Assembly (NCBI GenBank): GCA_001632435.1
Contig: KV423974.1
Span: 62,001-126,000, forward strand
Reading direction: 5' to 3'
Source of the DNA: Calocera cornea HHB12733
Lineage: Eukaryota > Basidiomycota > Dacrymycetes > Dacrymycetales > Dacrymycetaceae
DNA length: 64,000 bases
Position 1 is the stretch's first letter, and each line of letters begins with the position of its first letter. A program made the position numbers and the translations under genes. The notes under the pieces were generated by a model. It was not told the origin of the DNA. It saw only the letters and a program-made list of their open reading frames with translations, and ran no database searches. Shown here in pieces: positions 1 to 9,856 of the stretch.

Positions 1-3000
1 TGGCCGGCCTCATCACCTATTGGTATCGGCCGGGGCGGCGGAAGATGATAATGGGCATCAGAGTAGGGCGCGCCCCGTCGATATGCGCCGGCGTCGGATA
101 ACCCATTTCCTAACCCATATGTGGGGATGGGTTGACCAATATCAATGGGGGGAGGGATTGCTGGTCGCAGCGAAGAATCGAGTCGACTGCCAGGTTGCCA
201 GGCAGTAGCGCGAGCGGAATCGTGAGGAGGGGGCAGAGGCATTGCGTATCGCTCAGCTCGTCCCGTGTGCAGAAGGGCAGGATCAGCAACCTCGGTCAGC
301 TGGCCATCAACAGGTAAAGCTCCTGGGGTATCAAGTCTCCCCGCATACGAAAACGCAAAGGCACGCTCTCTTGAGGTTGGCAGACCATGGGCGGGCGCCG
401 GCCCTCCATTGCGCGTCAGGTACTCATGCTGCACCTCCCTGCCTTGGATTCGATGTTCCGGCATGTAGGCTGGCCGACCGGCTGGCCGACCGGCTGGCGG
501 CGATGTCGCTCGATGATATTGATAGTGGGTTGGAGGAGCACCCGATCCAGCAGCCTCGCTGAAGTCCACTCGGAACACGCGCGGGTTGAACTCTTCAGGG
601 GCACCGCGGCCATTGGCGACCGTCTCGACCGTGGGAAGGTCTTCCTCCTCGGACTCGAGGACCTCCGACATCTTTCGCTTGTGAGACTGATTTTGTATCC
701 TCCTGGATGGAGCGGAGGTACGGCCAGCCGGCAGTGACTCTTCTTCCGAGACCTGGATGTTATGCGATCGGGGTGCAGGTGCAGAGCTTGATTCCTGAGA
801 TGGCGCCCGTGAAACGAGCCGTGCGGCAGCGGGGCGTTTGCCTTTGGCTTGCTTAGACACGGGACCAGCCTCCTTGCGACGCTTCAATTTCGCTGTGGCC
901 TGCCGGCCAGCTGAGCCGTCTTGTGCGTTGTCTTCTGAGTGTTGGGTCCGAGCTTCTTCATCGCGGTAGCTCCACTGCTCACCATTGGATCGCACGATGA
1001 GCGGCGGATTGTGCTGCACAGGGTCGTGAACCGCTTCTGTGACGGGGCGGATTGTCAATGGTTGATACACAGAGCAAAGACGCACAATAGCACACACCTT
1101 TTGGCCACAGCTTGACGTACAGGGCTTGATCAACATTGTTTGTGGTGAAGGCACGCCAAATGGGGACAATGGCTTCCTCCACGGTGTTTTGCAGCTGCTC
1201 AAGGAGCTCGTGGGGCCAGGGCGCGTCGTCAGGCCAGTTTAGAAGCGTGCATTTGTGCTTGACCGTCAATTTCGGCCAGCTGGCCCCCCACGGACAGCTG
1301 CCCGGCTGAACAGCATTAGGGTTGGACAAAAGCTTCATCTCATCTATCCACACAGAGGAGAGAGGTGGTTAAATGGGGTGCCCGCCTAGTAGGAGGACAT
1401 GGGGACGCACGCGACAGGCGCTTGCCTGTGTTCTGAATAGCCTCGCGCGCTACCTTGAGGTTTTCGGGACGTCGGCGATCAACCACAGTGGGAGGAGGAT
1501 TATTGGCTTGAGAGTGTGCTTGCTTTCTGAGGGGGAGTGTTAGTGATGTCGAGTCAGGGCAACGGGGCGGGCTAGCCAGCCGGCCGGACTCACGCTGTGA
1601 AGTATACCCAGGCGATCTTGCAACCATCCGGAGTCCGGCGATACGCCTCTTGCGTGTACTTCATCAGATATATGTGTGAGTAATCGGCAGTTACAACGAT
1701 AAGGGAGACACCCACTCCTTGCATTCGCTTCGTCTCATAGACATGGTACATATCCTGACCATCCAAGGGATGCAGCGAGCCGATTTCCACCCGGGCACCG
1801 ATATCACAGCACCGATCGTACATAGAAAACTAAGTTCCGTGTCAGTTCATGAGCCACATCGAGGTATGGGGTATGGAAGGATCATACCATGTGTGTTGTG
1901 CATTTGAGCAAATCCGCCATAATTTTCCGCCGTTCGGCCGGCTGTATCATCCGAGAGTCGGGTGCCATATGCGTTTCATGCCATGTGGACAGACGCGCGT
2001 GGAGCTCGACGGGATCTTGAGCTGCTTGCTCGGCATAGGCAGCACGGCAAGCCGCGGCATTGAAAGGTTCTACCCATTGTCAATCAGTATGTACGGTTTG
2101 GCGGGGTCATGCACTCACGGCCAGCCGGCTGGTCCTCTCTCCATTTCCGTTGGAAGAGGTTCCATGCGTTGATCGAACGCGCCCAGCCCACGAAGGCTCC
2201 AATTTCCTTCCAAACGCGCTGCTGTTGCAGGTTGTAGTGCTCGCAGAGAAATTCTACGAAGCCTCGAGTGAGCTGCCGGCAGATTTTGATGGCCTGCCGG
2301 CTGTCCGGCGGCAAGGCCCCGCTCGCATGCCCATATGTATCCTTGTAATACGATGAACACATCGCCTGTGCTCGCTTCTTGAACATTTCAGCCAGCTCCG
2401 CCCCCCCCTCTTCCTCAGAGTCAAAGCTAGACTCGAGGGTTTGTTCCCACAACATATTCTCTCCTTCATCAGGAACCAACGCATGGTTGACCGGCGAGGA
2501 ACTTCTTGCGTCGGAGGACGATGACTTGGGGGTGGAAGGGGGTGGTGTTCGAGCCGGGGAGTCATGGGGTCCGGAAGGGCTTGATGACTCCCCTCGATTG
2601 GGCATGGGAGGAGGTGGCGGCGCCGAAAAGTCATTGCTGTCGGCTGCGTGGCCAGCGGGCCAGCCAGAGTCGCCATTCTGACTGTAGGTTGCAGAATGGC
2701 CGGCCGATCCGCCGAGCTCGTAATCTGACGAAGCTTGGTTCGTCATGCCATTGGCAGCCGTGATCAGGGACAAATCGTCGAGGAAGTTCCCGTAGTGCAG
2801 GTTGGCGTCATGTTGTGGCGGGGGAATAAGAGGCGAGAGCTCATTGATGAGCTTGTCGAGTTCAGCGCTGCTGAACATCTTGCCGGCATCTGGGTCAGTA
2901 ACCGCCGATCGACTCTGATTGTCCGAAAACGGCAGGCCAGCTGGCCGAGAGTCAAATAAGGTGTCTGCGAGCAGCGGTGTGGAGCTGAGCTGGGCCAGGG

Positions 3001-3016
3001 TGTCGTACATGGCCAT
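1..3016 (-). CDS. Large lineage-specific hypothetical protein, partial (runs off left edge)
   Basis: I do not recognise a named family. Traced exons on the minus strand are 3016-2119, 2069-1888, 1829-1594, 1526-1411, 1343-1098 and 1036-<1. All phases agree, and the last exon stays open to the window edge, giving at least 904 codons. The N-terminal part is Ser/Pro-rich with an acidic patch. It is followed by a more ordered segment containing the local motif INAWNLFQRKW and then PFNAAACRAAYAEQ. A later exon has a hydrophobic, probably folded segment (VGVSLIVVTADYSHIYL), and the C-terminal part is basic, charged and low complexity. Peptides such as RPAGRPAG come from GCC(A/G) tracts inside the exons. 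The start is uncertain: 3016 is the first ATG in frame, but an upstream exon is possible. It is probably a fungal-specific nuclear or mobile-element-related protein; this is inference only. Confidence 0.55.
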
Positions 3017-3656
3017 GCTTGCGCCTGACCAGGCATGAGGCGACTCGGGCACAAAACGGCTCTTCTCCTGCGGGGCTACCCGGTTTGCCGACGCGATTGG
3101 TGATAGAGCAGGCGGCGGGACAGGGTTTCCGTCTCGGCGCGGTGGGCTGGCCGTGCTGGCCGCTTGGATACGGATGAGCGAGATAGAACAGGGGCGCCAA
3201 TGGTAGACGTGCGTACCACCGACAAATCGGGGTGTTGCGAAGATATGCGCATCAGAGCTAAGGGGTGTGGACTCTAGTAAAATTGGTTCTCAGCTATGCC
3301 GTGCAGAGGAGAAGAGGAGAGGAAGGGGTCGTACGAGCGGGGAAGCGTGCTTTGGAGGAGAGCAGGTGTTCTATGTCATTTCGGGATGAGGTAGGCGGGC
3401 CAGCCGTGCAGCTGGCTGGCCGTTTGCCCGTGGCCTTCGAGAACGGTGGCGACGCGAAGTCCTGATTGAGACCCAACTCGGAGAGGGCCATTGGTTTAGG
3501 TAGAATGGAGCTCAGCGCTGTAACTGCAGGGGGGAGTTGGAAGACGCATCAAGGTCATGGAATGATGGAAGCAGAACGCGAGGGGTGAACCACGTGTTTC
3601 TCGCACGTGACGGCATACATGACGCGACGCGCTGTGTAAACCACACCGTTGCCAAC

Positions 3657-3695
<39 letters not shown>

Positions 3696-4411
3696 ACCAG
3701 AACACCTCTCCACTTGATACATTGTGGTCAGCGTAGCTACTACACGATGCCCTATGTGGTACCCATGAATCCCACGGAGAAGATCTGACAACAACGACAA
3801 CAACTCATAACGACAGCAGCATGTGAGAACGGGAATGAAGGTAAGGGTGGCCGTAAGGGTGGCTTAGGGAGGAGCGGAGTACGAGAGGATAATGGTCATT
3901 TTTTTTGGGGGGCGGTATTGTGTTTTCGATATATTGCGGCGGGCTGGCTGGCCGATTGGTGGATCAAACAGCATTGCAAGGGTTAGGGGACTAGGTCGTG
4001 CAGCCAGCCAGCCGCTGAGCATCGTCGTGAGAGCGAGAAAAGAGATCCGCAGCAGGAAGTCGACACCCGCCGATGGGTGAGAGCAAAAGGGCGACAAGGG
4101 TTGGGGGAATAGTCGTGCGGCGGGCGAAGATGATCGTGCTAACGGCGATAAGCGCGTATGCGCGAGTATATGTACTTGACGAAAAGGAGAGTGAGCTTGC
4201 GGTTGGCCATCCGTCCGGGACTTGTTGTTGCCCGATATGTTAGTGCCTCCGCCGTCCGAGAATAGAAAATGATCTTGCTGAGAATACAGAGATGAGAACC
4301 GGAGAAATGATGGGCCGGCCGGCCGGTGATAAGAGAATGGACTTGACAGGTGGGATGTAAGGTGGAGAGAGCAAGGGAGAGGAGGGCCAGCCGGCAGCGA
4401 GCTTCAGCAGA
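3017..4411. other. Intergenic, tetranucleotide-tract rich
   Basis: This is the 5' side of the gene ending at 3016 and the 3' side of the gene that stops at 4412. I see no supported coding exon. It holds the longest CCAG run of the window and several shorter GGCTGGC, GCCAGCC and GGCCGGCC tracts (about 3139, 3401, 3945, 4002, 4313 and 4385). Confidence 0.5.
3657..3693. repeat. (CCAG)n microsatellite, about nine units
   Basis: An uninterrupted run of the 4-base unit CCAG covers about 37 bases. It is the longest of the dispersed GCC(A/G) tracts in the first 9 kb and may be a seed or relic of the process that spread them. Confidence 0.9.
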
Positions 4412-7104
4412 TTAGTGAGCACGGTGCTCACGACGAACACGTTCATCGTAGCGCGCACGCTCTTCTTCTTGTTGCACGACCAGTGCTTCCTCGTCAATCG
4501 CGTGGTTGATAACAGGCTCCATGGTTTCACGTAGTTCCTCGCTGAGGACGTTGGGGTCGGCCAGAATGCCGGCCATGAGATGCAGCATGGTCAGCCGAGT
4601 TTGCGGACCGCCGGTCGAAGCGAGGGCAGCGAGATCACGACGGACGTTCTCGGGATCGGGAGCCTGGAGAATAATCAGCTGGCTGGCCATCAAGCTCCAA
4701 GCACGAATCGCACATACCGTGCCGATGGGCCAGATGTGTGAGTCCACCCACGGAGCCCTTGACGATACAGAGTCCTACGCAGGTGATGAGCAGGCCAGCC
4801 AGCCAGCCAACCGAGAAGAGACACGTACTCGACGCGCACGACGAGCCGGAGGAGCACCTTCGGGCTGCTGCTCGGCAGGACGCTTCTCGGCAGCCTTCCC
4901 CTTTCCTTTGTCTAAACGCTCGGGCATGGGCTGTTCTGTAGTCGTCAATGGACCACGCCACTGCCGCATCGGTGCGGAGGATGTGTGCTGCCCGGCCTCA
5001 GGCCGTACGGCCGCAGGAGGCAGCGCAGGCGACAGACTGGTCGGCTGGCGGGCCGTGGGAGGAGGCGGAATTAGTTGAGGCGGGGGCGGCATCGGCGTTG
5101 CGACGCGAGGGACGGGCGTCGGGAGGCGTGATCCGGGCTGGCGAACAAGCGGCGTGGGAACGCGCGATCCGGGCTGGCGAACGATCGGCGTGGGAACGCG
5201 CGATCCAGGCAAAGGCTGATGCTGCGGCAGGGGGGTGGGCAGGTGGGATGAGGAGGTCGATGGGCCAGCCGGCAGGCCAGCAGTGGGAACGAGATCATGG
5301 TCAGTGTCCCTTGGAAACACGTCGCCGCCGGTGATGGAGGCATACATCTGGGCGAAGGAGGCCGTGTTGGTCCGGCGCAGTGCAGGGGCGTTCCTGCTCT
5401 GCGGGACGGGAGGACGATAAAGTGTGGGGGAGGGGGGAGGTCTCGACGGAGGAGCACGAGGGGCAGCACCGCCGTCGGGCAGGGGCGACTCGCCAGGTTG
5501 GTAATGCTCTGGGCCCACGTCGGACTGAGGCAGAGGTGGGGCCGACCGGACGGCCGCTGCTTGGGCGGCCTGCTCCTGCTTCACCGCCTCCTGCTTCACC
5601 GCCTCCTGCCTCGCCGCCTCCTGCCTCGCCGCCTCCTGCCTCGCCGCCTCCTGCCTCGCCGCCTCCTGCTCTTGCTTCTTCGCAGCATACTGGTCCCGAG
5701 CCCGTTCGCCATCGGCACGTGCTTGACGATACCTCTCTTGAATCTCGTTGTATTGACGTTGGTTCTGGCGGTTCCGCATGTCCCGCAGGTACTCGATGCG
5801 GGGGTCAACGCGCTCGGGAGGGCGAACGATGAGGTTGGCGGGAGGGTAGCGGTCGGGCTCGTGGCCAGCCGGCAGCACGACGGTCCCCAGCTTAATCTTG
5901 CCATCGCGCATCAAAGGACCTTTGTAGCCTGGAGACAGGTGCATGTAGTTAGTCTTGGGTGCATACAGCCAGCCAGCCGGACTTACTAAACATACGACAA
6001 TCTTCAGGATGACGATTATAGCCGCACTCTGGAACGAACGGGTTAGTGGAGGGCCGGCCAGCCAGCATATATGCAGGCAAACGTACTGTAAAACCGTTCT
6101 CCGGGGTTCTTCTGCGTGGAGATGAACCAATGGGCCTTCCTGCAGTGGGCACAAGGAATCCACGGATCCTCCGGGGTGGGATCGTTGAAGTCCAGGTGGA
6201 GTTCGCCAGACCAGAAGTGACGCGTCGCCCATTGTTCGGGGCGAGTGAAGGGCAGGCCTTCCGGCCACCAGTCAAGCGTCCAAGGGCCACCACGCCATGC
6301 CCGGGTGAGTCGATCCCATTCGTCGTACGTGAGAAGACGAACACCAGGCTCGCCGTCCACAGTACGAGTATCCTCCTCTGCGGGGGGAGTGGGTCGCGGA
6401 ACGGGAGTGGCAGCCGGCTGGATGGCTGGCTGTTGTGCTGGTTGAGGTGCAGGCGGAGCGGCCATTTGTGGGGCAGGCGGAGCAGGAGGAGGAGGGCCCG
6501 GAGCGGGGAGGCGGTGTGAGCGAGGTTCGGTGGGAAGATGTTGGCGATGCGCGCGAGGCTCAGTGGGAACGGTCGACGAGGCAGTATCGCTATCACGAAG
6601 ATTGAAGGCCCAGTCTCGGCGGCCTGGGCCAGCTGGCTGGCCAGTAGCGGGTCGCTGCATGGCGTCTTGCGCGGCTACACGCCCAGCAGGCAGAGGAGCG
6701 CGGGCGTCCTCGACCGCAGCTTCTTCTTGGTCGCGGGAGGCAGTGCGCTGCGGGTAGGGATAGAGGTCGGACTGGGGTTGGCCAGCTGGCCGGGAGGACG
6801 TGCGCTGGGGAAGCGGGCGAAGATTGTACGTATAGACAGGCGCAGGGTAGATGACGGGAGGAAGGGCTTCCTCGGGGCTACGGTGGCCAGATGGCATAGA
6901 CGCGGTAGCTTGGGCGGGAGGAAACTGCGTGCGATCGTCGTAGTCATCGAAGTCCATCTCTTGATCAGCTTGCACCTGCTCATCGACTCGCGACGGCTCC
7001 TGGGCGGCCTGCTTCTGGTCGGGCTGGCCGTCCGGCTGCTGTTCGTCCGGGACGGGAGGGCGAGGTAGACTGTGCCGAAAGCGTTCTGGTCGAAAGGGCA
7101 ACAT
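4412..7104 (-). CDS. Proline-rich hypothetical protein with a Cys/His cluster, 822 aa
   Basis: Exons on the minus strand are 7104-6087, 6028-5987, 5928-4829, 4774-4718 and 4663-4412; phases agree and the product is 822 residues. Residues 1-270 are Pro/Gln-rich and disordered. Around residues 320-350 a cluster CAHCRKAHWF is followed, across a 42-nt micro-exon, by KCGYNRHPEDC, a C-x2-C-x3-H...C-x8-C arrangement that could bind zinc. A charged helical segment follows, containing tandem EAARQ/EAVKQ pentapeptides. Next come three copies of a 12-residue PGSRVPTP repeat, more proline-rich sequence and an acidic coiled-coil C-terminus rich in EEERARYDERVRRE. All four introns contain GGCTGGC-type tracts. 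No family is recognised. It may belong to the same lineage-specific group as the left neighbour, with which it shares style and orientation. Confidence 0.6.
5105..5211 (-). repeat. Coding 36-bp tandem repeat (PGSRVPTPxVRQ)
   Basis: Nearly three copies of a 36-bp unit encode successive 12-residue blocks PGSRVPTPIVRQ, PGSRVPTPLVRQ and PGSRLPTPV in the proline-rich gene at 4412-7104. The high nucleotide identity points to recent expansion. Confidence 0.75.
5575..5670 (-). repeat. Coding 15-bp tandem repeat (EAARQ/EAVKQ)
   Basis: Six 15-bp units read on the minus strand as four EAARQ and two EAVKQ pentapeptides. They form a charged helical, coiled-coil-like arm inside the proline-rich gene. Copy number is likely to vary between strains. 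Confidence 0.8.
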
Positions 7105-7425
7105 GGCGCCTAAATTGCATACAGTGGAGAAGGGGAAGGAATGGGGAGTGAGACGGGGGGAAGGGGAAAGTTGGATATGCGATGTGGATAGTGATGTGGT
7201 ATAAGAGGCAGGCCGGCCCCCCGGATATAAAGGATGATAGTGTACAGGGGGAAAGAGGAAAAGGGGAGATGGTGGGGAGAGAGTGAAAGGAGAGATGCAG
7301 AGACGGGGCAGAGAGCGACACGGTATATTCAGGGCGCGCGCGCGCGAATTGCTTCCGGCCAGCCCGCCGAATCAGGAGAAGCTACAGGCGGCGTAGCTTC
7401 GACGGGCGGATCAGAACTCACGACC

Positions 7426-7933
7426 ATGGCCGACCAGAAGGATGCCCGTTCGTCTGCGACCAAAGGTACGCATGCACGGTCTTCCAGGAAGAAGACAGCA
7501 ATGGCGCTGATCTTCGGCGAGCAGAAGACACTATGGTCGGCGGTGATAGCGAGGAGTATCAAGAGGAGATGGCGCTCGCCGTCGACATGTTCGCCGAGCA
7601 GATGCAGGCACGTTGGGTAAAGTCTTGGGCTGGCCAGTCGGCTGACAGCTGGTCCAGCAAGCGATGTTGGCCGACTTAGAGGAGGCAAGGAAGATGAAAG
7701 GAACCCAGGGCAAGAACAGAAGCAAACCTAAACGGCCGAGGCGCATGGAGCAGATACTCCAAGGATTGTTTGAATACATCGATGTACGTGACATGCTTGT
7801 CCTTGGAAACTCTGTCCTAACATTGATGCAGATGTTGGCAAGAGAAGATGTTAAAGAGGCTGAGGAAGACGAAGATTTCGACGAGAAGGGGAAGGGAAAG
7901 GCAGTGGATGGACAGGCGAAGAGGAACTCTTAG
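7426..7933 (+). CDS. Small acidic hypothetical protein, 119 aa
   Basis: Four exons (7426-7465, 7525-7616, 7658-7783, 7832-7933) join in consistent phase into a 119-residue protein. They start at ATG 7426 with MADQKDARSSATK and end at TAG 7931-7933. The middle is helical (EEYQEEMALAVDMFAEQMQARW then QAMLADLEEARK), followed by a basic patch (KNRSKPKRPRRMEQ). The C-terminus is very acidic with a lysine-rich tail (EAEEDEDFDEKGKGKAVDG). The 41-nt intron 2 contains a GGCTGGCC tract next to the GCTGAC branch-like site. The composition suggests a nuclear or nucleic-acid-associated protein, but no family is recognised. Confidence 0.6.
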
Positions 7934-8120
7934 GTGGTGAATAGGCCTCGGCTGGCCAGCTGGCCTACTGGAACGGCTGGCCGGCTGGAACGGCTGGCCG
8001 GACGGAGACGAGGCACGAAGCACGAACATCAGGACTCCATTGTATTATTGACGAGTGTAAACACATGATCATTATGAACCGATTCGCGTACATGGGAAGA
8101 GAGGTATCTAAAACGACGTA

Positions 8121-8938
8121 TCAAGTCGAGATGAGGTGCCATAAATGATCACTGGATCTGTTCGCCTGTGAAAGAATGAGTTGCAAGGAAACAACGGCTG
8201 CGTAGGAACTTGCCCAAACGTTGCTGAGTGTGATGCTGAGGTTCTGAAGCTCGCTGAAAGAGCAAGGCAGACGCGGGTAGAGATGCCACGCCCACCATCG
8301 ACGAAGCGAGGCACGGGCAGCCGGCCTGCCCACCGAAAGGAGGAACTGAAAATAAGCCACCGTGGAGGGATATGGCTCCACATGATCTTTTAAAGGATAA
8401 ATACTGCGCGGACAATAAGAAGAGGAAAGCACGTACCCAAACTGGTATGATGCTGGCATTGTAAGCAGTATAGATCCCAGAGTCGGTGGGGGGGTGTTGT
8501 CCAATGCCGAATATTGCATATATCGGCATAAAGCCATAGGGTTGGCGTGGAGAACCGACAGCTGATCCACAGGACTAAGGCGTCCACGATAGAGATAACG
8601 GAGATCGGCTGGCTGGACAGCCGGACGCTGCAATCAAGGTCGGCGAGCTCGAGGAGGACAACGTATAGAGCTTGCGCGACGGTGACACTGATTGAAAGTG
8701 TCTCAGGGAACGGCTGGCCGGAGAGAGGATACAAAGTACAGTGTGTCACAGAAAACAAGAGCAAAGCAAAGGGACGGTGTCGTTCCGCGGTCTGAGGGAG
8801 GCCGATGAGCATGGCGATCGCAGATGCGTGCGTGTCAAGGTCGCCTAAAGAGGGGACAGTTTCTTCAGGAGACGGTTTGTGCTCCGGACAGCACATTTGA
8901 GACGGCAGGACGGCCTGCCAGACAAGATCAGGCAACAT
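8121..8938 (-). pseudogene. Possible membrane-protein gene broken by a frameshift in a CAGC tract
   Basis: Two overlapping minus-strand frames look like one protein. The upstream frame begins at ATG 8938 (MLPDLVWQAV) and runs through hydrophobic stretches (PFALLLFSVTHCTLYPL, SISVTVAQALYVVLLELADLD). The downstream frame continues with ADLRYLYRGRLSPVDQL and ends at 8121. They meet at a CCAGCCAGCC tract at about 8603-8620. One more 4-base unit there would put them in the same frame, so a contraction of the repeat is a simple explanation. An unrecognised very short intron or a sequencing error could also explain it. I do not recognise the family. Coding status is moderately uncertain. Confidence 0.35.
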
Positions 8939-9064
8939 AAAGTCGAACGCACAACCGTATATGTGAAGCAGAGGTGAAATGACCAGACAAGCGCCCAGAT
9001 GTGGGGACGCCGGCACCAGAAGGAACCAGATCTGTTTGTGGTAACTGGCCCGCGGGCGACCGCA

Positions 9065-9086
9065 TCCCGACCAGATCTGGTCGGGA
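9065..9086. repeat. 22-bp perfect palindrome centred on AGATCT
   Basis: Bases 9065-9075 (TCCCGACCAGA) are the exact reverse complement of 9076-9086, with no spacer. It could be a dimeric transcription-factor site or a cruciform. No function can be assigned. Confidence 0.85.
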
Positions 9087-9692
9087 AAGACCCCTAACAG
9101 GCCTGTCGTGCGTCCGCGACGGAAAACCCCTAATAGGGCCCGCATGGGAGCTGCCTAGGGTGCGGAGCAGGGGGGAGCGCCCTCCCTTCGCGCCTTCTGG
9201 CTCGGAAGGTCGCCGAATAGCGCGAGGCCAGGGCCGTCGGCGGCGCCGCAGCACAGCGGCAAGGTGACAACGCGTATCCAGGCAGCTAGCAGTAAATTCC
9301 CCTCAGCCCTCCTCCCGTCGTCCTTCCTGCTCGTAGCTCGCCGTCCGTAGCGCGCCGTACGCCTGCGTGCCCCGGTGCGGTTCTGCTTCGGGTTCTTCGG
9401 TCTAGTGGGCAGAAGTCACAGAGGGACACGCGCGAGGGACGGAGGCCCCGACGCGCACCTGCAAACCGCGGCCAGAAGTTGTCTCGTCGCGGCATACACG
9501 ACCCGCAGGCGCCGTCGGCACGCTCTCCCTCCCCCTCCTCCCACCCCTCCCCCTCCGCCCTCCTCCTGGCAGCGCATCGCCTCAGCACCCATACCCGCTC
9601 TCAACCATACCCCGCTGCCTGCTGGTCGACATCCCCCGCCGCGAGCTGATATCCCCGCACTTGGATACCTTTGCGGCTTCAGAGCGTGGAGA

Positions 9693-9730
9693 GAGGGACA
9701 GAGGGACAGAGGGACAGAGGGACAGAGGGA
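9693..9730. repeat. GAGGGACA tandem repeat (about 4.6 units)
   Basis: An 8-bp unit is repeated perfectly upstream of the RhoGAP start codon, probably in promoter or 5' UTR sequence. Confidence 0.85.
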
Positions 9731-9856
9731 TATCAGCGAGCAGAGGGATTCAGAGGGGGGTTCTGATCCTCACCGGCCGGCGCATTACTCCGCATCGTCC
9801 CGCACCGCATCACCTTGCTCTAAAGAGATCATCATCAACCCAACACTCCGCCCGCG

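Larger units (their letters stand above)
8939..9856. other. Intergenic with a perfect palindrome and an 8-bp tandem repeat
   Basis: No supported gene. It contains a 22-bp perfect palindrome at 9065-9086, two near-copies of an AAACCCCTAAyAGG-like segment just after it (about 9088-9142), pyrimidine-rich sequence at 9526-9570 and a GAGGGACA repeat at 9693-9730. It probably includes the promoter and 5' UTR of the RhoGAP gene. Confidence 0.5.

Noticed and set aside
4775..6268. Single 497-codon minus ORF
   Set aside because: It reads through two introns of the proline-rich gene. The exon-joined version gives the Cys/His cluster and proper phases.
9088..9142. CCCCTAA blocks as a telomere-like repeat
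   Set aside because: Only two imperfect copies and no tandem array, so not a telomeric or interstitial telomere repeat.
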